This document shows positions 31,983 through 37,141 of a DNA stretch of 37,141 nucleotides, one piece after another. The stretch's first letter is position 1, and every line of letters starts with the position of its first letter. The notes beneath the pieces are model-generated. The model saw only the letters and a list, made by a program, of their open reading frames with translations, was not told the origin of the DNA and searched no databases. Origin of the DNA: Synergistaceae bacterium (GTDB taxonomy: Bacteria; Synergistota; Synergistia; Synergistales; Synergistaceae); the NCBI GenBank assembly GCA_031269875.1, contig JAISYM010000057.1, forward strand, positions 1 to 37,141, in the 5' to 3' direction. The position numbers and the translations under genes are program-made.

Positions 31983-33768
31983 GACGCTTACGGGAAGGCT
32001 TATCGCGCTCCTCTCGCTGTCCGTCGCCTTAGCCGCGATATTGAGCTGGACGTTCGCGTCTCGCGGCATGAGAGCCGAAATTGATGAGATTACAACGCGC
32101 AGCTTGAGCAGGAAAGTTGGCGTAATAAAAGAGATGCTGGAGATCAGGGGCTGGAGGAGCGGCGAAGACGACACGATCCCGCTGGAGGATCTCGCCCGTT
32201 GGTCGCGCTTGCTGGGGACGCGCATAACGATAATCGGCGGGGACGGAACCGTGATGGCGGACAGCAGCGTGACGAGCCGGGACGAGCGGATACTCGACAA
32301 CCACCGCGACAGGCCGGAGATAAGTCAGGCTTTATCCGCCGGGTACGGTACAAACAAGAGATACAGCGAGACAACCAACGTCCCGTACTTTTACTACGCG
32401 CAGGCGTTTCAGATGAATGGCTCGAAAGACCCTGTCGTGATCCGATGCTCACTGCCCCTTGCCGAGTATCACGGGCTTCTTTACAACGTGAGGATGAATA
32501 TCTTACGCGCCATGTTTTTGTCCGGGACAGCGGCTCTCATCGCCGGAATCATAGGGGTGAGACGAGTCACCCGCCCCATAAGAAAACTCACGGAAGCCTC
32601 CCGGGCGAACAGTCGGACCCGTCTGCCGTATCCATCAGGCGGATCGCTGGAGATAGAGGAGCTTTCCCGCGCGCTCCGGGAGAGCACGGAAGCTCAAGAG
32701 CGGATGATGGCGGAACTGGAGGATGACCGGAATCAGCTTCAGACGGTGGTTCAATCCGCGCCGTGCGGTCTGATGTTAGTCAGCGCGGACGGGAAGATTA
32801 TCTGCGCGAACAGCGCCCTAGCGCCTCTGCTGCGCGACGCTCCCGAGAGACTGGAAGGCGCGGACGCGGACGGAGCGCTTCGCTCTCCCGAACTCATCGA
32901 TCTGATAGCCAGGGGAAGAGCCGGAGAGTTCCGCGAGACAAACTTCGAGTCCCGCTACGGCGCCGCTGAGCGCTCTTATCAGGCGCGCGTCCTTCCGGCT
33001 GGACAGCGCGAGACGCTTCTCATCCTCAATGACATAACGGAGCGCCGCCAAATCGAGGAGGCGAGAAAGACGTTCGTTGCCGACGCGGGGCATGAACTCC
33101 GAACTCCCCTGACTTCTATATCGGTCGCGGCGGAACTCTTGGGTGAGATGACGGACTCCTCCGCGGAGGCGCGCGCCCCGTATATTGAGGAGATAATGAG
33201 ACAGCGCGGGAGGATGACCGCGCTCGTGGACGACCTGCTCCTGCTTTCGAAGCTCGAATCCGGCGTACCCGTCTCGGAGGCGAGGCGCTTCGACCTCGCG
33301 GAGATGGCGAGGACCTGCGTAAACGAGGCCAAGAAAAACCCGAAATCGGAGCAAATATCCTGGAATACCGACATTCCCGAAACATTTGACTACTCCGGCA
33401 GGCCGGAAGAACTTCGCCGCACCATAGCCAACCTTTTGGACAACTCGGTAAAGTACACGTACCGCCGTTACGCCGGCAAAGGGGGCGGGTCGATAAGCGT
33501 GGGCCTCACGGTTCAAGACGGCTCCTGCCTTTTGACGGTCAGGGACAACGGTATCGGTATTCCGCGCGAGGACGCGGGGCGTTTATTCGGGAGATTCGAA
33601 CGCATAGAGAGGGATAGGGCAAGAGACGGCGGAGCCGGCGGCTACGGACTCGGACTGGCCATCGTGAAAACCGCCGTGGAATCCCACGGCGGCCAAGTTA
33701 CGCTCAGGAGCGAAGACGGCCTTACGGAATTTGCGATAAGTCTTCCTCTGCCTCCCGCGCCATCCTAG
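31975..33768 (+). CDS. PhoR-like sensor histidine kinase (HAMP-PAS-HisKA-HATPase)
   Basis: Inner-membrane kinase, 597 aa. TM1 about residues 8-28; extracytoplasmic sensor about 29-174; TM2 about 175-195; HAMP linker starting GVRRVTRPIRKLTEAS (194-209). A PAS domain follows at about 252-350 (VVQSAPCGLMLVSADGKII). The HisKA domain has H373 in ADAGHELRTPLTS. The ATPase motifs are NLLDNSVKYTY, DNGIGIPREDAG and GGYGLGLAIVK. The order matches PhoR kinases that partner PhoB/PhoP. I chose the ATG at 31975 with GGAGG 9 bases upstream, overlapping the regulator's stop. It is the last gene of the phosphate operon. Confidence 0.93.
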   Translation: MFRTLTGRLIALLSLSVALAAILSWTFASRGMRAEIDEITTRSLSRKVGVIKEMLEIRGWRSGEDDTIPLEDLARWSRLLGTRITIIGGDGTVMADSSVTSRDERILDNHRDRPEISQALSAGYGTNKRYSETTNVPYFYYAQAFQMNGSKDPVVIRCSLPLAEYHGLLYNVRMNILRAMFLSGTAALIAGIIGVRRVTRPIRKLTEASRANSRTRLPYPSGGSLEIEELSRALRESTEAQERMMAELEDDRNQLQTVVQSAPCGLMLVSADGKIICANSALAPLLRDAPERLEGADADGALRSPELIDLIARGRAGEFRETNFESRYGAAERSYQARVLPAGQRETLLILNDITERRQIEEARKTFVADAGHELRTPLTSISVAAELLGEMTDSSAEARAPYIEEIMRQRGRMTALVDDLLLLSKLESGVPVSEARRFDLAEMARTCVNEAKKNPKSEQISWNTDIPETFDYSGRPEELRRTIANLLDNSVKYTYRRYAGKGGGSISVGLTVQDGSCLLTVRDNGIGIPREDAGRLFGRFERIERDRARDGGAGGYGLGLAIVKTAVESHGGQVTLRSEDGLTEFAISLPLPPAPS

Positions 33769-33773
33769 TCCTT

Positions 33774-33804
33774 AAGGCTGACCGCCTTACGAAAAATCAG
33801 CCTT
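33774..33804 (+). terminator. Possible terminator between converging genes
   Basis: AAGGCTGA (33774-33781) and TCAGCCTT (33797-33804) can form an 8-bp stem with a 15-base loop right after the kinase stop; a competing 7-bp pair CCGCCTT/AAGGCGG (33782-33817) overlaps it. No strong T-run follows, so this is tentative. Confidence 0.35.
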
Positions 33805-34333
33805 TCCTCAAGGCGGCGTAGGCGCGATCTATGTCGTCAAGCAGAGCCTGAAGCTCGTCCCTGTTAGGACTCGTCGCCACTTGCTTTTTTATGCTGTGCC
33901 TCGTATAAAAACCGTTATCGTTACGAATACCCTCCACGCCAAAAAGATCCCTGTACATGGCAAGCGACGGCAAGAGCGTTGGTTCCGTCTCTACTTCGTC
34001 GTGGCCGAAGAGTATCCACAGCTCCTTGAAACCGGACCAGGCGATGGCAGCCGCGCACATAGGGCACGGGGCGTGCGTCGCCAGGAATATCAGCTCCTCC
34101 GCCGGCGGATGTACAGGCAGCTTGAAAAACCTGTTTATCGAGTCGATATTGCCGTGAAAGATGGGGTTTGTACTGCGGTTGTCCGCGCCGACCATTACGG
34201 AGGTGAGGGTATCGGCGCGCAGAATCGCGCTCCCGCACGACACGTTTCCCCTCGCCGTCTCAGACTCAGTCAGTGGCAAAATTTCATCCCTGATTACCTC
34301 AAGCAGCAACTTCACTTTTTCCGCACCGTTCAC
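33797..34333 (-). CDS. Cytidine/deoxycytidylate deaminase-fold protein with altered active site
   Basis: 178 aa. It has the zinc-dependent deaminase layout: a GSAILRAD strand, NPIFHGNIDSINRFF (H60), LIFLATHAPCPMCAAAIAW (C90 and C93 as zinc ligands), then a family-specific C-terminal part. Active members carry H-x-E, where Glu shuttles the proton; here the sequence is H60-G61-N62 (codon AAT). The closest family I know has FHGE or WHGE followed by the same block order, acting on an unknown nucleoside or base. Start is a GTG with GAGG 9 bases upstream, 20 bases after the GspG-like gene. Zinc binding looks intact but hydrolysis is doubtful. Confidence 0.75.
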   Translation of the reverse strand: MNGAEKVKLLLEVIRDEILPLTESETARGNVSCGSAILRADTLTSVMVGADNRSTNPIFHGNIDSINRFFKLPVHPPAEELIFLATHAPCPMCAAAIAWSGFKELWILFGHDEVETEPTLLPSLAMYRDLFGVEGIRNDNGFYTRHSIKKQVATSPNRDELQALLDDIDRAYAALRKG

Positions 34334-34353
34334 TGAACAGCACCTCGCTTTTT

Positions 34354-34785
34354 CTAAAGCGGATCCCAGTTGCTTATGTCGGCGTTTACGCCTTCACCAC
34401 CTTCAGCGCCGTCGCCGCCGTATGATATTATGTCATACTCGCCCTTTGTTCCTGGGCAGCGATATACGAAGTCACGCTTCCACGCGTCCTTGGGGGTCTT
34501 TTTGATATAGCCGCCCCTCGGATAGTTATTCGGCACCGGCGCGCTCGCCGGCTTTTCCAAAAGCGCCTTCAAACCCTGATCCGTCGTCGGGTAAAAACCG
34601 TTATTTAAATGGTACAGCTCGAGCGCGTTTTCGAGGCTCGCTATTGAAACCTTGGTAGTCGTTACCCTGGCTTCGTCGCCCTGCCTGCTGACGTTGACGG
34701 CAACGACAGTAGCCAAAAGACCGATGATCACAACGACCACCATTATCTCGACAAGGGTAAAACCTTTCTTTCTTTTTTTATACAT
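34354..34785 (-). CDS. gspG: GspG-type major pseudopilin
   Basis: Class III prepilin N-terminus: basic leader MYKKRKKG (Gly at -1) followed by FTLVEIMVVVVIIGLLATVVAV, with Glu at +5 (E13). The rest has the GspG signature: ENALELYHLNNGFYPTTDQGL, PRGGYIKKTPKDAW, and the calcium-loop segment near the C-terminus (YDIISYGGDGAEGGEG). The product would form the pseudopilus of a type II secretion system. Length 143 aa is normal. GGAGG lies 7 bases before the ATG. No other T2SS gene is adjacent, so the rest must lie elsewhere. It is followed by the deaminase-like gene. Confidence 0.93.
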   Translation of the reverse strand: MYKKRKKGFTLVEIMVVVVIIGLLATVVAVNVSRQGDEARVTTTKVSIASLENALELYHLNNGFYPTTDQGLKALLEKPASAPVPNNYPRGGYIKKTPKDAWKRDFVYRCPGTKGEYDIISYGGDGAEGGEGVNADISNWDPL

Positions 34786-34868
34786 ACTTTTACCTCCAAA
34801 TATAATCAAGATAAAAATTCTCCGGCCCGACATAAACAACACCGCGCCAAACAAGTATCCCGGTTCGC

Positions 34869-34897
34869 TTGACTTGCGCGGGATACGGCATGATAAT
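34869..34897 (+). promoter_or_regulatory. Promoter upstream of lepA
   Basis: TTGACT (34869-34874), 17-base spacer, GATAAT (34892-34897): a near-consensus housekeeping promoter. The start would be near 34904, giving a leader of about 165 bases before lepA. The leader contains a short GTGGG/CCCAC hairpin just downstream. Confidence 0.65.
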
Positions 34898-35070
34898 AAC
34901 AAAATTGTGGGCTTCCCACGCTCCGGTTTGGCTTTGCGGCGCGTTATCAATGAAGTCGACCGAAGGCGCAAGGGTACAACGCGAAATTATATCACGTTAG
35001 TCTCCGCATTGCACACATGGGGCGCGCCACTGTAAAATTAGCGCGGACGGGATTTTACGAGGTGAATTAT

Positions 35071-36906
35071 TTGGATCAGGCATTAAAGGTTAATAAATTA
35101 AAAAAAATCAGAAATTTCAGCATCATCGCTCACGTCGATCATGGCAAGTCAACTCTTGCGGATCGTCTGATAGAGAGTACCCACACGGTAGACGAGCGCA
35201 ATATGAAGTCTCAGCTGCTCGACATGCTGGAGCTAGAGCGCGAACGGGGCATCACGATAAAGCTCGTGCCGGTTCGCATGAACTACGAGACGGCGGACGG
35301 CACGAATTATATCCTGAACCTCATCGACACGCCGGGGCACGTCGACTTCAACTACGAGGTATCGCGCTCCCTGGCCGCCTGCGAGGGAGCGATCCTCGTA
35401 GTCGACGCCGCTCAGGGAGTGGAGGCGCAGACTGTCGCCAACGCCTACCTCGCGGTCGAACAGAATCTCGACCTAGTTCCGGTCTTTAACAAGATAGACC
35501 TGCCGTCCGCGTCCCCTGAGCGCGTCGCGCGGGAGATCGAGGAGGTCAGAGGGCTGGACGCGTCCGGCGCGATCTTAGCGAGCGCCAAGGACGGCACCGG
35601 CGTCGCGGAGATACTGGAGCGCATCGTCACGGACATCAAACCGCCGGAGGGCGACTTGGACAAACCCCTGTCCGCGCTCATATTCGACTCCGTTTACGAC
35701 AACTACAGGGGCGTCATCAGTTACGTCAGGGTCGTCGACGGCGAGCTTATGTCCGGGAAGGCGGTATCGTTCATGGCCACGGGCGAGGTTTACGAGGTGG
35801 AGGAGGTCGGCGTGTTCACGCCGGCTATGTCCCCCGTGGATTCGCTCGGCCCGGGCGAGGTCGGCTATATCGTGGCCGGGATCAAATCGCTGGCCGAGGC
35901 GAGCGTTGGCGACACCATAACGGACCCGCGGCGTCCGGCGGCGTCTCCCCTGCCCGGCTACAGGCGCGTAAAACCGGTCGTATTCTGCGGGTACTACCCC
36001 ATCGAGCGCGAGGAGATCAACTCTCTGCGCGACGCGCTCGAGAAGCTCCAGATAAACGACTCGGCGATCACGTTCGAACCTGAGTCGTCAGCCGCGTTGG
36101 GCTTCGGGTTCCGCTGCGGCTTTCTGGGCCTGCTCCACATGGAGATAGCGAAGGAGCGCCTGTACCGCGAGTTTGGTGTCGAGCTGGTAGCGACGGCACC
36201 AAACGTAATCTATCAGATAAAGCTCACGGACGGCAGCGTCATAGAGGCGCGGCGGCCGTCGGACTTTCCGCTGGACGCCGCTAAGATCGAAGAAGTATTG
36301 GAACCGTATATCAGGGTGACAATATTCCTACCGGACGATTACGTCGGCCCGACGATGCAGCTCAGCCAGGAAAAACGGGGCGTCTACGTCAGTATGGACT
36401 ACATCGCGCAGGGTCGCGTCCGCCTCGTGTACGACCTGCCGCTCGCTGAGTTCATAATGGACTTTCACGACAGGCTGAAATCCGCGACAAGGGGCTACGC
36501 GTCTTTAGACTACGAGCACACGGGAAATCGGGCGTCCGATCTCGTCAAGGTCGACATCCTCATACAGGAGGAGCCTGTGGACGCGTTCAGCTTCATCTGT
36601 CACAGGGACGCCGCCTACAACCGGGGACACGCCGTCGCGACGAAGCTGAAGGAACTTATCCCGCGCCAGCTCTTTGAGGTCCCGATACAGGCGGCCATCG
36701 GAAAGAAGGTCATCGTGAGGACGAACGTAAAAGCCCTCAGAAAAGACGTGCTTGCCAAATGCTACGGCGGCGACATTACGAGGAAGCGCAAACTTTTGGA
36801 AAAACAAAAGGAAGGCAAGAAGCGCATGAAGCAGGTCGGGCGCGTCTCGATCCCGCAGGAGGCTTTCATGGCGTTCATGGACGTTTCGGGAGACGACGGA
36901 AAGTAA
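35071..36906 (+). CDS. lepA: Translation elongation factor 4 (LepA)
   Basis: GTPase that back-translocates or remodels stalled ribosomes. G motifs: G1 AHVDHGKST (residues 20-28), the switch region [11 protein letters not shown]3 DTPGHVDF and G4 NKIDLP. EF-G-like domains follow, and the LepA-specific C-terminal part ends with [44 protein letters not shown]-type sequence (a conserved block running about residues 550-594). I chose the TTG at 35071 with GAGG 8 bases upstream (611 aa, standard length). An upstream frame extension lacks family similarity. Confidence 0.96.
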   Translation: MDQALKVNKLKKIRNFSIIAHVDHGKSTLADRLIESTHTVDERNMKSQLLDMLELERERGITIKLVPVRMNYETADGTNYILNLIDTPGHVDFNYEVSRSLAACEGAILVVDAAQGVEAQTVANAYLAVEQNLDLVPVFNKIDLPSASPERVAREIEEVRGLDASGAILASAKDGTGVAEILERIVTDIKPPEGDLDKPLSALIFDSVYDNYRGVISYVRVVDGELMSGKAVSFMATGEVYEVEEVGVFTPAMSPVDSLGPGEVGYIVAGIKSLAEASVGDTITDPRRPAASPLPGYRRVKPVVFCGYYPIEREEINSLRDALEKLQINDSAITFEPESSAALGFGFRCGFLGLLHMEIAKERLYREFGVELVATAPNVIYQIKLTDGSVIEARRPSDFPLDAAKIEEVLEPYIRVTIFLPDDYVGPTMQLSQEKRGVYVSMDYIAQGRVRLVYDLPLAEFIMDFHDRLKSATRGYASLDYEHTGNRASDLVKVDILIQEEPVDAFSFICHRDAAYNRGHAVATKLKELIPRQLFEVPIQAAIGKKVIVRTNVKALRKDVLAKCYGGDITRKRKLLEKQKEGKKRMKQVGRVSIPQEAFMAFMDVSGDDGK

Positions 36907-36922
36907 AGAAGGTAAAAAGGCC

Positions 36923-36970
36923 GATTTATAGTTAGTGGCCTGAAGGACATCTAACTATAAATCAGCTTTT
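36923..36970 (+). terminator. Hairpin terminator after lepA
   Basis: GATTTATAGTTAG (36923-36935) and CTAACTATAAATC (36951-36963) are a perfect 13-bp inverted repeat around a 15-base loop, followed by AGCTTTT. The stem is AT-rich, unlike the GC-rich surroundings. Confidence 0.65.
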
Positions 36971-37012
36971 CGATAAAGCGCTGCGGCGGGCAGCGGGAGG
37001 CCTTTGGGAAAT

Positions 37013-37141
37013 ATGACTATCAAATTGTCTCATAATGATGAACCCGAGATGACGGACCGGCGACTCACTCCGCGAATCGGATCGCTCATACACCTCTGTC
37101 CTGAGCTGATTCGCTCACCCGACATCCATGTCGGCCGCCGG
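37013..37141 (+). CDS. Possible start of an unidentified gene (partial at the right edge)
   Basis: A frame of 43 codons opens with ATG after GGGAGG (12 bases away) and stays open to the window end. A second ATG lies at 37049. The segment RRLTPRIGSLIHLCPELIRS loosely recalls the LSxRLxxIxxLVP start of TrmK-type tRNA methyltransferases, but the following DIGTD signature is not seen (DIHVG instead). Identity is unknown and it may not be a real gene. Confidence 0.35.
   Translation, partial: MTIKLSHNDEPEMTDRRLTPRIGSLIHLCPELIRSPDIHVGRR

Noticed and set aside
1-37141. CRISPR arrays, tRNA/rRNA genes and insertion sequences
   Set aside because: I saw no regularly spaced direct repeats, no cloverleaf with CCA-like end, no rRNA sequence and no transposase motifs.

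Overview
The window looks like chromosomal sequence from a motile, Gram-negative-type (diderm) bacterium of fairly high GC. The gene set and order (two adjacent flgK copies, a very large flgL, fliW-csrA followed by two maf genes, DUF3084, isolated pseudopilin genes, PyrR attenuation) suggest Synergistota. That assignment is inference from gene content; there is no rRNA in the window.

Positions 1-3081, minus strand, hold a pyrimidine operon pyrR-pyrB-pyrC-pyrF (pyrF cut by the left edge). A sigma70-type promoter, a PyrR-binding RNA element, an antiterminator and an intrinsic terminator precede pyrR. A membrane-anchored HtrA/DegP protease follows (3093-4568).

Positions 4653-25562, minus strand, form a long run led by a DUF3084 membrane/coiled-coil gene, a small zinc-ribbon gene, a GNAT acetyltransferase, metK, comF and a YvyF-like gene. 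Then come late flagellar genes: flgM, flgN, two flgK paralogues, a giant flgL, fliW, csrA and two maf flagellin-glycosylation genes, closed by a hairpin terminator. Two sites match the flagellar sigma28/FliA/SigD consensus, before flgM and before the first flgK. The second abuts a hairpin that could stop read-through from flgMN. FlgL is about four times normal length because about eight Flagellin_IN-like repeats lie between its normal ends.

Positions 25807-33768, plus strand, start with two overlapping genes for small pilin-like membrane proteins. A gene-poor stretch follows with a short relic of a histidine kinase on the opposite strand. Then comes a complete phosphate operon pstS-pstC-pstA-pstB-phoU with its own response regulator and PAS/HAMP histidine kinase, preceded by a Pho-box-like direct repeat.

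Positions 33797-34785, minus strand, carry a GspG-type pseudopilin and a deaminase-fold protein whose catalytic Glu position is Asn. LepA (EF-4) follows on the plus strand from a good promoter and ends in a perfect 13-bp hairpin. A reading frame of uncertain identity runs off the right edge.

No mobile element, CRISPR array, tRNA or rRNA was recognised. The strongest candidates for something undescribed are the repeat-expanded hook-filament junction proteins with their promoter/hairpin arrangement, and the HxN deaminase-like protein.
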